Positions 1 through 12,311 of a stretch of DNA of 64,000 bases are shown here, piece by piece (position 1 is the stretch's first letter; every line of letters starts with the position of its first letter). The DNA comes from Prionace glauca (lineage: Eukaryota; Chordata; Chondrichthyes; Carcharhiniformes; Carcharhinidae): positions 57,689,812 to 57,753,811 of the forward strand of contig CM075760.1 in the NCBI GenBank assembly GCA_037974335.1, read 5' to 3'. The notes under the pieces were generated by a model. That model did no database searches and was not told the origin of the DNA. It was given only the letters and a program-made list of their open reading frames with translations. The translations under genes and the position numbers were made by a program.

Positions 1-1150
1 TAAGAAATAGGAGCAGGAGTAGGCCATCTGGCCCTTCGAGCCTGCCCCGCCATTCAATAACATCATGGCTGATCTGTCGTGGCTCAGTTCCACATTCCGG
101 CCCTCTCCCCATAACCCTTAATCCCCTCTCTTATCAAAAACCCATCAACCCGCTTCTTGAAAATATTTAGCGAGGCAGCCTCCACCACTTCAACGGGTAG
201 AGAATTCCAGAAATTCACCACCCTTTGAGTGAAGAAGTTCCTCCTCAACTCCGTTCTAAAACGCCCCCCCCCCCACTTTATCTTGAGACTGTGCCCCCTA
301 GTCCTACTGTCTTTTTTGAGTGGGAAGAGTCTCTCCACCTCTATCCTATCCATCCCATTCATCATCTTATACGTCTCAATGAGATCTCCCCTCATTCTTC
401 TAAACTCCAACGAGTACAGGCCTAGTTCATTCAGCCTCCCCTCATAGCTCAATCCCCTCAACTCCGGTAGCAGCCTAGTAAACCTCCTCTGCACTCCCTC
501 CAAGGCCAAAATATCTTTGCGCAGGTGCGGCGCCGAAAACTGCACACAGTACTCCAGCTGCGGCCTCACCAATGCCCTATACAGCTGCAGAAAGACCTCC
601 CTACTTTTATATTCAATCCCCCTCGCTATGAAGGCCAGCATCCCATTCGCCTTCCTGACCACCTGCTGCACCTGCAAGCTGGGTTTTTGCGACTCATGCA
701 CAAGGACCCCGAGGTCCCTCTGCACCGTCGCCTGCTGCAGTTTTTCGCCACGTAAGTAATAGTCCTTCCTACCATTCTTCCTTCCAAAGTGGACCACCTC
801 ACACTTGCCAACATTAAATTCCATTTGCCATCTCCTGGCCCATTCGCCCAGCCTATCTAGATCCTTCTGCAGACTCTCCACACCCTCCTCATAATTTGCC
901 TTTCCCCCAATCTTGGTGTCATCCGCAAATTTCGACACCCTACACTCGGTTCCCTCCTCCAGATCATCTATATAAATGGTAAAAAGCTGAGGCCCCAGCA
1001 CCGACCCATGGGGCACTCCACTAATCACCATCCGCCAATCCGAATAGCACCCGTTGACCCCCACTCTCTGCCTCCTATTTGACAACCAATCCTCTATCCA
1101 CGCTAACACCCTACCCCCAACTCCATGTCCCCTGACCTTCTGCAATATTA
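1..1150 (-). mobile_element. CR1-like LINE, family A, copy 1 (3' part)
   Basis: A minus-strand open frame from 1145 to 84 (353 codons) encodes the second half of a non-LTR reverse transcriptase. It has SGVPHGSVLG (usually PQG), FADDTKIGG and the CR1-type C-terminal stretch with FFTQRVVNFWNSLP. The 3' UTR runs to the window edge and its last bases are cut off. The copy is 5' truncated near 1150. The frame is open but lacks endonuclease and the front of the RT. Confidence 0.93.
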
Positions 1151-1924
1151 GAGTGAATTATTCCCATTCAGCTGTATAATGTTCATGTGTACCTCCTTTT
1201 AATAAATCACACAATTCAGTAATTAATTAGAGTTTTTAGGAATAGGATGTTGCTGTAAGCTTTGCCAGAGAGTCGGTGCAGACTCTATGGACCCAATGGC
1301 CTCGTTCTGCACTGTAGGCTCGATTGTATGATTCTGCGACTGTGAAAATTGCAGGAGGAACATATAAAATAATACCATTAAAAGCGGCAGTGTTGCTGAT
1401 CACAAATTCGCCAAATGTTTAAATTTAGGTCTGATTTGTTACAATCCCAATTGATGTTATAAATCGATGGGAAAATCCCAGAAAAGATTCTGGCGGAAAA
1501 AAAACTCGTAATATAAGCGTTACTTTTAAAAAAAGAAATAAAACGTGGAGGGACAGAGTCAAAGGACAACCAATCTGTTTTACCTATTTAAAAAAAAAAC
1601 TTGTGAAAGTTGGATTATGATACAATACACCTTTATTCGCATCCTATTTTAACAAATACATCCAGATTTCAAGATTAGCACGGATTACAAGGTACATTGT
1701 ACTCATTGTTCTCATTCACACACAAAGTCCTTCTTAAGCACAGGAGATGACAATGATACGCAAGGGAATGTTGGGGGAATTCTCTTCAAGATTTCAACCC
1801 CCCTCCTTCCCCCCGGCCCAAACCTTCTCACCAGCCCCCACCAGATGATTGTCACATTAGTATTCCCATACTACGCTCCAAAAAGCACGCTTTAAAAAAT
1901 TTGTTTCTCTCTCTCACAGTGAAA
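1151..1924. other. No gene seen; SINE tail at 1268-1341
   Basis: AT-rich sequence without a believable exon. Bases 1268-1341 (+) are the 3' tail of the elasmobranch tRNA-derived SINE, with the GGTGCAGACTC and TGCACTGTAGG blocks. The rest is unrecognised. Confidence 0.6.
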
Positions 1925-1980
1925 GAAGGCGATGGCCTCCTGATATTATCGCTAGACTATTATCTCAGAAACACAGTTAA
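1925..1980 (+). mobile_element. SINE-2 head fragment
   Basis: It matches the start of the second tRNA-derived SINE family of this window (GGCGATGGCCTCCTGATATTATCGCTAGACTA...). It is cut off where LINE A copy 2 begins, so the LINE probably inserted into this SINE. Confidence 0.6.
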
Positions 1981-3096
1981 CATAAGAACATAAGAACAAA
2001 AGAAATAGGAGCAGGAGTAGGCCATCTAGCCCTTCGAGCCTGCCCCGCCATTCAATAAGATCATGGCTGATCTGTCGTGGCTCAGTTCCACTTTCCCGCC
2101 CTCTCCCCATAACCCTTAATCCCCTCTCTTATCAAAAACCCATCAACCCGCGTCTGAAATATATTTAGCGAGGCGGCCTCCACCACTTCAACGGGCAGAG
2201 AATTCTAGAGATTCACCACCCTTTGAGTGAAGAAGTTCCTCCTCAACTCTGTTCTAAACCGCCCCCCCTCCCCTTTATCTTGAGGCTGTGCCCCCTAGTC
2301 CTACTGTCCTTTCTGAGCGGGAAGAGCCTCTCCACCTCTGTACTATCCATCCCATTCATCATCTTATACGTCTCAATGAGATCTCCCCTCATTCTTCTAA
2401 ACTCCAACGAGTACAAGCCTAGTTAATTCAGCCTCTCCTCATAGCTCAATCCCCTCAACTCCGATATCAGCCTAATAAACCTCCTCTGCACTTCCTCCAA
2501 GGCCAAAATATCCTTGCGTAAGTGTGGCGACCAAAACTGCACACAGTACTCCAGCTGCGGCCTCACCAATACAGCTGCAGCAAGACCTCCCTACTTTTAT
2601 ATTCAATCCCCCTCGCTATGAAGGCCAGCATCCCATTCGCCTTCCTGACCACCTGCTGCACCTGCAAGCTGGGTTTTTGCGACTCATGCACAAGGACCCC
2701 GAGGTCCCTCTGCACCGTCGCCTGCTGCAGTTTTTCGCCATGTGAGTAATAGTCCTCCCTACCATTATTCCTACCAAAGTGGACAACCTCACATTTGCCA
2801 ACATTAAATTCCATTTGCCAGTTCCTGGCCCATTCGCCCAGCCTATCTAGATCCTTCTGTAGACTCTCCACACCCTCCGGACAATTTGCCGTTCCGCCAA
2901 TCTTGGTGTCATCAGCAAATTGCGACACCATACACTCGGTTCCCTCCTCCAGATCATCTATGTAAATGGTGAACAGCTGAGACCCCAGCACGGACCCATA
3001 GGGCACTCCACTAGTCACCAAACGCCAATCCGAATAGCACCCATTGACCCCCACCCTCTGCCTCCTGTTTGACAGCCAATCCGCTATCCACGCTCA
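1981..3096 (-). mobile_element. CR1-like LINE, family A, copy 2 (5' truncated)
   Basis: Same family as copy 1. The 3' end carries two TTCTTATG-type terminal repeats (minus strand). The RT frame 3054-2563 holds FADDTKIGG and then breaks. Compared with copies 1 and 7, about 7 bases (gccctat) are missing near 2569, which shifts the frame at LVRPQLEY. Non-functional. Confidence 0.92.
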
Positions 3097-3262
3097 CATT
3101 TAACATTTGAGAAAACCTTGGACGGGTTCATGGATGAGAGGGGTGTGGAGGGATATGGTCCAAGTGCAGGTCAGTGGGACTAGGCAAAAAAATGGTTCGG
3201 CACAGACAAGAAGGGCCAAAAGGCCTGATTCTGAGCTGAGATTTTCTATGTTTCTTTTTCTA
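3097..3262 (+). mobile_element. LINE 3' end, other family
   Basis: A plus-strand LINE tail. It reads in frame as KTLDGFMDERGVEGYGPS, then the typical AAATGGTTCGGCACAGACAAG and a TTCTATGTTTC end. It abuts LINE A copy 2 head to head. Confidence 0.7.
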
Positions 3263-4399
3263 ATTTTAAACGTATTATATTTCTGCCTATACTCAACTCG
3301 CCTCTGACTCCGTCTGTGTTACACCAAGGTCTGCTTGGATCACATTCCAGGAGGTCCTGTCTAAATTTTCTTTGCCTGCATTCGGCTCAATTTCAGGTAC
3401 TCATATATGATGTAGCGCCCCTGTTAATATTATAATTTCCAAGTTATGATCGCAATTAGCCATGTCTCTTCTAACCTGATAAGAGGCTGTATCTTAATTC
3501 TTACTGCTTCGCAACATTTGCCACTGTACATTAAACTGGTAATACAGTCTTCATGCGTTACACATGGTTCTGCCACAGTTACTATGCTAATAGTTCATTA
3601 GTCATGTCTAAGTCATGTCTAAGTTAATGCTGCACCATCAATGTGTTTGATTATTTAAGACTACGCCATATCTCAGTTTTATTGCACTTTGCAATACCTT
3701 CTCTGTGCTGCATTGTACAAATCTCAGTGTGTATCAGTCTCGGTTCTGTATTAACAATTATTCAATTATTACGAATAAAGTAGGCTCTGTTTTAGTTTAT
3801 ATCAGTCAGGGTTCTGTGTCAGTAGTTATCACTAACACTCTGGATTCTGTTTCAGATTAAACATGTCTCAATCCTGTACCAGTCATTATTACCATCTCAG
3901 CTCATATAAATCTCGGTCCAGTATCATTAATAAGTCGACAATGTCTCAGTTCATGTCACACAAGCTCCTATATCAGTAAAACTGCAGAATACACTGTTTC
4001 TGTTTTCTTTTCATTGACAATGTCATTTTTAAAAATGTTTCTTTCATGGGATGTGGGTGTCATTGGAATCTGGCATTTGACCACACCTACATGACACTCG
4101 GCACTAACTCATTTCTACTTTGTTGGATCAGGCCCCTGCTTATATTAAAATACAGTCTGGCTCTGTTAATACTCTGCTAGATCAGAACTCAGTTTACATT
4201 GCACTACACATTCTCGCTGGATATGTAATGTTCGATACTGACCCTGCATATATTTCAGTAGAATGTGTCAGTGTTATTCCTGCACTTAAGTAAACCTCTA
4301 TTTGAATTATGTCTGTGTTAATACACCGTTATTCGAGAAGAAGAGATAATATGTCGGGATAAAATTATTGCTATCAGGCAGCATCCAGAAACGGGCAGT
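3263..4399. repeat. Degenerate short tandem array (TCTCGGTTCTGTATCAGT type)
   Basis: From about 3480 to 4330 variants of TCTCAGTTCTGTATCAGTAATTATT recur roughly every 25-32 bases, very diverged. Part of a second repeat (TTTCATGGGATGTGGGTGTC) sits at 4040-4075. No gene is seen. Confidence 0.5.
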
Positions 4400-4490
4400 A
4401 TTGGGTCGACAGTATTTGGTTGGTGCAGTCTTGGAGGGCCGAAAGGCCTTTTCTTGTGCTGTAATTGTCTTTGATTTCTGTTCTTTGTTG
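4400..4490 (+). mobile_element. LINE 3' tail
   Basis: GTCTTGGAGGGCCGAAAGGCC then TTGTGCTGTAATTGTCTTTG is the 3' end of a LINE whose ORF is not present here. It lies between two oppositely oriented satellite-like arrays. Confidence 0.6.
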
Positions 4491-4659
4491 ACAGTGCATT
4501 CTACACAGGAATTGGTATCCATTTTGAATGCAGTCAGCAGAAGTAGAATTCAGAAATCGCTTCTTCTTTTCCAAATCTCAAAATCTCATCGAGTTTGCAG
4601 TTGCAGAAGGATGCAGAGAATTGTGTTCTTCCAGCAAGTTTTATCATTACTGGCCTTGA

Positions 4660-5020
4660 CCAGTGCAATAAAAACTGAGACCGTGTCTAATTCAAAATAT
4701 ACATGGACACGGTCAATTTCAGAAAAAAGACTGCATCTAGTTTGATACAAACCGAGAAATACCTAAATTAATATAAACAGAGACAACGTCTCGCTTTATA
4801 TAAAGAACAAAATTACGGACAACATAAACAGGGAAAGCGTCTAACTTAGTACAAACAGATAAAAGATTCAGTCTAATATGAGTAGAGACAGGCAATATAA
4901 AATTCGACATGCAATATAAAATGATTTAAGCTCTAGTGAAAATAAAGAAATAGATAGCCTCATAATATAAGTTGACACAGGGTAAATTTACTGTAATATA
5001 AAGAGACAAATTCAATCCCC
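4660..5020. repeat. Degenerate short tandem array, inverse sense
   Basis: Diverged units of the form TATAAACAGAGACAACGTCT, about 25-35 bases each. They look like the reverse complement of the array at 3.48-4.33 kb. The unit length varies and I could not fix it. Confidence 0.45.
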
Positions 5021-5340
5021 GTGAAATTTTCAGAATTGGCGACTGCACCATCATAAACTTGCAGGACAGGAGTAACATGGGCTTAGCTGCAGAATGCATT
5101 GCCAAATTAAATACTCCCAAGTCAGGAATAGCATGAATCAGTACAAAGTGAATCTCCCTCTACACTATTCAAATCAAACATTCCCGGAACAGTATCGTGT
5201 TTAGAAACAGAGTGAACCTCCTTGTATAAAGTCAGCTCAAACAAAATGAAAGCAGAAAGAGAATGGACTCTCTTCGATGTAAAACCTCTCCTGTATGTTT
5301 CCTTCAGAGATTCGGCAGGCAGATGCTAGGTACAGATGCT

Positions 5341-5500
5341 AGGTTTTTGATAAGAGAGGGGATTAAGGGTTATGGGGCGAGGGCGGGAATGTGAAACTGA
5401 GCCACGACAGATCAGCCATGATCTTATTGAATGGCGGGGCAGGCTCGAGGGGCCAGATGGCCTTCTCCTGCTCCTATTTCTTATGTTCTTATGTTCTTAC
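5341..5500 (+). mobile_element. LINE family A, copy 3 (3' end only)
   Basis: Plus-strand 3' UTR of family A, starting at the last codons (TTTTTGATAAGAGAGGGG) and ending in TTCTTATG repeats. Everything upstream is missing, the usual result of incomplete reverse transcription. Confidence 0.88.
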
Positions 5501-6647
5501 AGGGGAAAAATCGTCTGCACACTTCAATAAAACACATCCAGGTCAGGTACAACAGAGATTAGATACGGACTAAATCTTGATATTGACAAAGTCATATCAA
5601 ACATTCAAGAGGCAGCTACAGTGAGTTGAGATGCAGAGTAAATATTCCTACACACTGCCCAGTCAAATATTCCAAGGACAGGGATAACACCGGCTAAATC
5701 TAGGGAAAGATCCCTTGGTGCTGCCACATCGATTTTTATCATTAGCTGCACCCGAGGTTAGATGCAACAGAAAATGTAGCAAGCATTTCAAGATCATAGA
5801 ATGTTCAAGAGATATTTTAGAGTCCATCTCACTCACGGATTCAAATGAATTTAATCACATATTTTAGAAGCCTGTAACTCTGGCTGAGAGAATACGTTGA
5901 TCAGACATTGACTTTATCTGTGGAGTGACGACGATGAACCATCGTGGAGGGACAAGACACAGGAGAAAGATAGAGATTTTCTGTGTCATTTTATTTCGGG
6001 ATCAGAGGGATTATTTCCTAATTTCGAACATTGATTTCATCATGATGTTTTGCCTCACATAACTGATGAATAAATAATGTTGAAAAACAATCATTACTGG
6101 AAGCCGTTGATTGATTTGCATGGTTGTCTCTATTTCTGTGCTGTGTTGGTGGGGAAATATTTGTTGTGTTTTTGTCAGTCAACAATCTAATTTGGAATTT
6201 CTATTCTTGTATTTATTTACATAAATACCTCACTGTTTACAATGAAATGTTCATGACAGAAAAAACAGATAAACCGTCACTTATTGATCAGTTTCAACTC
6301 AAAATAGCGATTTATTTTAAGAATATTAACAGTTGATTCAAAATGAATAGAAACTTTTGAACATTCATAACACCAGTTGTATTTAATTAAAATAAAATAA
6401 TACATTTCATTTCAGAAATAGTTCTCAAAGTTCTGATGTCACAATTAATAAAGCATCTGTGAACAGGCAGATATTCCACTGAATGATAATTTGATTGAGG
6501 ATTTAGTCAATTTAAACTAGACAAGTTAAATTTTAAAAAAATCAAGATCTGATGTCTCAATATTCCTGTCACAAATGGTGATCACATTCACCCGACAGAA
6601 GAATAAAAAATCCAATATGGTTATCACTAAGAGTTACAATTAGTTTT
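5501..6647. other. No gene seen
   Basis: AT-rich unique-looking sequence. Open frames are short and chance-like. Nothing recognised. Confidence 0.5.
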
Positions 6648-7112
6648 GCTGCTTCACAGGGAACGGGTTCGCTTCCAACCCTGGATGAATGTGAATGGTT
6701 TTCACATTCTACCCATGTCCATGTGTGTTTCCTCCCAGTGCTCCAGTTTCCTTCCACAGTCCCAGGATGTGCAGGTTAGGTGGATTGGCTGTGATAAATT
6801 GTCCCTTAGCGTCCAATGATGTGCAAGGTAGAATCATCGAATCCCTACAGTGCAGAAGGAGACCATTCGGCTCATCAAGTCTGCTCCAGCTATCCAGCAA
6901 AGTATCCTTCCCAGGTCCAAGGTGGATTGATTATGCTAAATTTCTTATTAGTGTTCGACTATGTGTAGGTTCGGGGGATTAGCCTGTGAATATGTGTCGC
7001 TGTCGGGATCGGGTGAAGGCTGGGCCCAGGTAGGATGCTCTGCTGGAGGGCCACTGCAGAGCTGTTAGACCGAATGGCCTCCTTTTGAATTGCAGGGATT
7101 CTATGGTATTGT
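6648..7112 (+). mobile_element. SINE-1 pieces, nested
   Basis: A plus-strand SINE-1 body (B-box remnant GGGTTCGCTTCC, then TGTGTTTCCTCCCAGTGCTC) runs to about 6830. It is followed by a minus-strand SINE-1 tail (6831-6903, ATCCCTACAGTGCAGAAGG). A second plus-strand SINE-1 3' half follows (6905-7112), ending GAATGGCCTCCTTTTG. The elements are old. Confidence 0.75.
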
Positions 7113-7232
7113 TGCTGTGATCAGGCAGAAGCTTGACCATGTTCACATTAATCTCAACGCTTCCAAAGAATTGCAACGTTCATTGTGGCGGAACCTGCAT
7201 TTACAGAACACTTTACCCGACCTCATATCGTC

Positions 7233-7316
7233 CTAAAGTTTGAATGGCGCAGGCGTGGAAGGCCAAAGGGCCTGTTTCCTGTGCTGTATTGTTCTTTGCT
7301 CTTTGTTTGTTCTTAA
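7233..7316 (+). mobile_element. LINE 3' tail
   Basis: CGTGGAAGGCCAAAGGGCCTG then TGTGCTGTATTGTTCTTTG with further CTTTG repeats: the tail of a CR1-like LINE. Confidence 0.65.
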
Positions 7317-7604
7317 AACTCACTGATGTCCTTTTGCTGAATTTAGTCACTGCTGTCATGTTGCAAATACAGCAGGTAATTTGCGTACAGTAAACTACCA
7401 CAAACTGAATGTGATAACTTGACAGTAAGTGTGCGATTTTGTTTGAAGAATCAGTATTAATGTAGAATTGGAGAGAACAGTTTTTTTCTTTAGAATTATA
7501 TCAATGAGATTTTGCATCCTGGCATCGATCATTAATATGAATCTAGTTCTCTCTCTGATGATGCACATTGACCTGTTGAGTAACATTTGTGTTGTTGTCG
7601 TTTT

Positions 7605-7740
7605 AGATTTCCAGAATCTGCAGCACTTTACCCTGTTGTTATTGATCCAATGGATGTGAGCATCACTGACAAAGCCAACATTTAGTTGTCCCTTCTGAGA
7701 AGGCGATTGTGAACCACGTTGTTGAAACCTGCCCTCTGGA
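7605..7740 (+). repeat. Interspersed repeat fragments
   Basis: TTTCCAGAATCTGCAGCACTTT resembles the end of a dispersed vertebrate repeat (TTTCCAGCATCTGCAGTATTTT type). After it comes GGATGTGAGCATCACTGACAAAGCCAACATTT, a reverse-orientation SINE-2/LINE tail. Class uncertain. Confidence 0.4.
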
Positions 7741-8904
7741 TGATTTTTTTTTTTTTTTTTTACAGCACAAACAGGCCCTTCGGCCCTCGAGTTGCGCCGA
7801 TCGCATCAACCCCACCAATCTATAGACCTATCTATAACCCCCAATCCCATTAAACCCCATATACTCATCCAGAAGTCTTTTAAAAGACCCCAGCGAGTTC
7901 GCCTCCACCACCGACGACGGCAGCCGATTCCAATCACTCACTACCCTCTGAGTGAAAAACTTACCCCTAACATCACCTCTGTACTTCCCTCCCCGCACCT
8001 TAAATCTGTGTCCTCTCGTAGCGACCATTTCAACCCGGGAAAATAGCCTCTGAGAGTCCACCCTATCTATTCCTCTCAACATTTTATAAACTTCTATCAG
8101 GTCGCCTCTCAACCTTCGCCTCTCCAGGGAAAAGAGTCCCAGCTCCCTCAACCTATCTTCATAAGGCATGCCTCCCAGTCCAGGCAACATCCTTGTAAAT
8201 CTCCTCTGCACCCTTTCAATAGCTTCTACGTCTTTCCTATAGTGAGGCGACCAGAACTGCGCACAGTACTCCAAATGAGGCCTGACGAGGGTCCTGTAAA
8301 GTTGCAGCATTACCTCCCGACTCCTAAACTCAATCCCTCGATTAATGAAGGCCAGTACACCATACGCCTTCTTGACCACCTCCTCCACCTGCGAGGCCGA
8401 TTTAAGAGTCCTGTGAACCCGGACCCCGAGATCCTTCTGCTCTTCAACGCTACTAAGACCCCTGCCCTTTATAGTGTACTCGTTCATCCCGTTGGTTCTG
8501 CCGAAATGGACTACTACACATTTATCCGCGTTGAAGTCCATCTGCCACTTCTCCGCCCATTCCTGCATCCTATCTATGTCCTGCTGCAACTTTTGACATC
8601 CTTCCAGACCATCCACAACACCGCCGACCTTCGTGTCATCAGCGAACTTGCTAACCCATCCCTCCACTTCCTCATCCAGGTCATTTATGAAAATGACAAA
8701 CAACAAGGGTCCCAGAACAGATCCCTGGGGCACCCCACTGGTGACTGACCTCCATTCCGAAAAAGACCCATCCACAACCACTCTCTGCCTTCTGCAGGCA
8801 AGCCAGTTCTGGATCCACAAGGCCAAAGGCCCTTGGATCCCATGCCCTCTCACCTTCTCAAGAAGTCTTGCATGGGGGACCTTATCAAAAGCCTTGCTGA
8901 AGTA
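7741..8904 (-). mobile_element. CR1-like LINE, family B, copy 1 (5' truncated)
   Basis: The minus strand encodes the RT C-terminal two thirds in one open frame (about 8900-7828). It has KAFDKVPHARLLEKVRGHG, SGVPQGSVLGPLLF, FADDTKVGG and FFTQRVVSDWNRLP. The 3' end ends in a run of about 20 A (T20 at 7741-7761 on plus). It is truncated near 8904 after FSKAFDK. It is nearly identical to family B copy 2 at 45.3 kb, so it is fairly young. Confidence 0.93.
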
Positions 8905-9109
8905 GAAGATTTTATTATTTGATTTTCTATAGCAGCTTTGATACAAATGACTGGCCTATCCGGCAATTTCAGGAGTAGCTAAGAGTCATTTTCATCACAA
9001 TGGAACTGGAGTCTCTGTAGGACAGACAGGATAAATATAGGAATCTTCCATTTCCAGTTATTTCCAAAGAGAAGATGCCGTTTGAAGTATAAAAGCAAAT
9101 TACAGCAAA
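8905..9109. other. No gene seen
   Basis: Short unique-looking stretch between repeats. Confidence 0.4.
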
Positions 9110-9275
9110 TTGAAATCAAACGACAAAATACTGGAAACTCTCAGCAGGCCTGGCAATATTTCTGAGGAGAGAAAAGAACTGATGGTTCGAGTCCAGATGA
9201 TCTTTTGACAAAGCTTCTCTCTCCTTTCAGATGCTTCCAGACTTGCTGAGATTTTCCCGCATTTCTCTGTACGTT
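9110..9275 (+). repeat. Dispersed repeat of unknown class
   Basis: AAAATACTGGAAACTCTCAG, then CAGGCCTGGCAATATTTCTG, then GGTTCGAGTCCAGATGATC match a repeat common in fish genomes (ACTCAGCAGGTCTGGCAGCA type). A trace also lies near 20220-20260. Class not known to me. Confidence 0.45.
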
Positions 9276-9534
9276 GTTTGAAGTGTCTTTGGGCGGAGTA
9301 AATTGATTCTGAATCCCTGGGGCGGAGGAATTGTAGGTTCTTCCAAGACTATCATACTGAAGAAGACACTGTGAACACTGGCCAGGGACTGGTCAGACCC
9401 AGACCAACCTGTTGCTGCCAATATTGAACGCTTTGTCTTTACAGCTCAGTCTCAGAGAGCGTGAGGGACGCCCGGGTTGTGCCTCTGGCTGAGTCAACAC
9501 AACCTCCGATTCAACACTTTCTAAAACATGAAGA

Positions 9535-9960
9535 AAAAACTATGAAAACAAAACGTCACGCACCCCGGACATATTGAATCATCTTTTGCCATCGGGGGCA
9601 GATACAAAATCTGCGAACACGTACAAGCTGATTCAAAAACAACTTATTTACTGTTGCAATCAGATTACTGAATGGACCTACATCGCATTAAATTGATTTT
9701 TTTCCTAGGCCCTAGCTATGACTGCAATATAAGAACATAAGGACATAAGAAATAGGAGCAGGAGTAGGCCATCTGGCCCTTCGAGCCTGCCCCGCCATTC
9801 AACAAGATCATGGCTGATCTGTCGTGGCTCAGCTCCACCTTCCCGCCCTCTCCTCTTCCCCGTCCTTCCCTATGTACGGTATGCTCCGTCTGTATAGTGT
9901 GCAAGAATGAATAATTTTCACTGTGTACTAATATATATGAGAATAATAAATCAAATGAAA
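9535..9960 (+). mobile_element. LINE 3' end with AATAAATCAAAT tail, interrupted
   Basis: CTTTTGCCATCGGGGGCAG, TGAATGGACCTACATCGCATT and the terminal AATAAATCAAATGAAAT mark the 3' end of another non-LTR family. A family A fragment (9729-9852) splits it, so this copy is the older of the two. Clade not assigned. Confidence 0.65.
9729..9852 (-). mobile_element. LINE family A, copy 4 (very short 3' end)
   Basis: Only about 120 bp of the family A 3' UTR, in minus orientation with AAGAACATAAGGACATAAG at its end. It is inserted in the plus-strand LINE tail described at 9535-9960. Confidence 0.85.
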
Positions 9961-10439
9961 TAAAATATATGAAAAATACTGAGAATTATTCCCAGTTAAT
10001 TGATTACTGGCACCGGAACATTCAAGAGACAGACTAACACTGAGGCAGTGACAGTGAAATCCATTGTAGCATCTCTGCTAGTCCAAGAGGTGAAATTGCA
10101 TTTGAGCATCTGCATTAGAGAGAAAAAAATAATTTGATTGTAAATTAAGTCCCTTCATTTCTGCACCCCTTCACAATGGAATAAACATAAAGAAGATGAC
10201 ATTACCTTATCAGGGTGAATACGTCACTCTGATCCGCAATAATTTTGAGTTTCTAGCACATTGCAACAAAAATATAATTCATTAGAGGAATTATTATCGA
10301 TTTATGTAACTAAATGCTGGGATGACTGTATTTCAGGTGTGGATAGCTATCACTGTAATTTGAGACCGGATATACAAACAAGAGAAGCAATGGCCAACTG
10401 TTATTTTCACTGATAATTCATCCAATAACTGAACTAACA

Positions 10440-10703
10440 CATTCAGGGCCAGGCTTCGAATCCCAGAACAACAGATGGGTAGAATTTAAATTTAGTAAAA
10501 ACATCTGGAAATAAGAATCTACTTATGAACATGATGTCATTGTCGATTGTGTGAAAAAAAACCTAATTGCTTCACTAATGTATGTTAGAGAAGGGAATAT
10601 GTCGTCCTTAACTGGTTTGGCCTATCTGCAGTTCCAGAGCCACGAAAATGTGGTTGGCTCTCCATTGCCCTTGGCAAACGGTAGGCAATAAATTCTGGTC
10701 ATA
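10440..10703 (+). mobile_element. SINE-2, diverged
   Basis: B-box-like GGCTTCGAATCCC followed by the body (CAGATGGGTAGAATTTAAATT, TTGTCGATTGTGTGAAAAAA) and the tail with AGGCAATAAATTCTGG. tRNA-derived SINE family 2. Confidence 0.7.
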
Positions 10704-10718
10704 CAGCTGTGTCCATGT

Positions 10719-11032
10719 TCATAGAATCTCTACAGAGTAGAAGGAGGCCATTTGGCCTATCGGACCCGCACCGATACCATTTCTACCCAGGCCCTATCCC
10801 GAACACACAACTACATTCCCGGCTAATTCCCTTGACATTATGGGTCAATTTATCATCGCCAATCAACCTAAGCGGCACATTATTTGACAGTGTGAGTAAA
10901 TAGGCAGACAATTGGAGAATGTGCAGACTCCACATAGGTAGTGATTCCACATAGACCAAAATCTGGAATTCAAACTGTGTCCCTGGCGCTTTAAGGCAGA
11001 AGTGCTAACAAAGATGTCACCGTACAACTCAC
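10719..11032 (-). mobile_element. SINE-1, nearly full length
   Basis: Minus orientation. It starts at the tail (ATAGAATCTCTACAGAGTAG), runs through the conserved middle (TCATCGCCAATCAACCTAAG) and ends at the tRNA-like head with a decayed B box and GTGCTAACAAAGATGTCACCG. This is the elasmobranch tRNA-derived SINE. Confidence 0.8.
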
Positions 11033-12311
11033 AAATACATTAAAAAAAAATCCTCATATGATGCAATGTTACACCTTATATTTCCCCAATAGCTATTTAA
11101 CCCTGTGAAAATTAACGGTGAAAGAAAACTGGTTGACTTCTGATTCCTTGAGTTGACAGAGAAACATGAAATTAAAATCAACTTTGGACAGAGAATTTAA
11201 TGAATCAGACCGGACACAGGGATCAGGAAAGTTCTCCGTCAGCATCCAGATCATTGCAGCTCATTTTATCAGCTACTGGCTGTCTAATATTCACTGGTAG
11301 TGTGAAAACAGGACATCAAGACTTTGCGGCATATTGCACAATATCACAAGAATAAATGTTTTATCTTCCACTGAACCAGGGTATGAACAGGTCATTTCTC
11401 CACAGATTGGCAGCTACGAGAGGGATTGGTAAATGGTTGAAATCAGATTATGCTGCACAACAGAACATGGATCTAATCAAATGTAAGAGAGGGGCAGAGC
11501 ACTGAGAATATTCCAAGAATCCGGGCTGTTCAAGGCAGTTATATGGTTTTCTTCTACTTTTAATTATTTTCATTTTGGGGCCATTACACTGATCTCATTG
11601 GACTGAGGGATTGGGATCATCAAAATCTCCTCCATGCATATCATGCAGTCGCTCACAACGTGGTTTTAATTGTTGAAAGGACATTTATTTGGAAGTTATA
11701 AAAATGAAATAACACCTGGCCATTTTACTAGTTTCTGATATTGTTTAATCACATAATGAACAGTACGTTCATTTAAAATATTTGCTGAGAAAGAATACAA
11801 ATTAAAACGTTCCTTTCTTGTGGGAAATAAATAATTATTATATTACTGACTGAGTTCCATTCTATTCTTACAGATTCACGTTAATCTGTCCGACGCAGTA
11901 TTTGGCAGCAGTCCAACCTGCTGCCAAACACCCGAAAATATTTACAGGAAACATCTGACGGTGTTTGTTCAGTAAATCAAAGATTTGTTTACTCAGTACT
12001 GAGCGCTTGGCTGCAAGCCAACTTCAATCTCTTGCATTGTCAATGGGGCCTATTTATAAACAAATCTGCCCAGCAACAGTACTGCAGGCAACGTACTGAT
12101 CTTTTAATTTGTAAATCTATACCAATGTTTCCCATTTCTTAGGAAAAGAAAGTTTCCAGCTTCTCCGGCACCTTGGTAGCAACAATGATGATCTCTCCAA
12201 CACAACCAAACACTGTGATAGTTGGATAGAAATAAATACAGGCAGATTGCGAGAGCTGATTCAGAGAGATGATATATTTTATACTACATAAACATGTATG
12301 CTTGTGTTTTA
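11033..12311. other. No gene seen
   Basis: AT-rich unique-looking DNA. I found no exon with a protein I recognise and no clear repeat. Confidence 0.5.
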
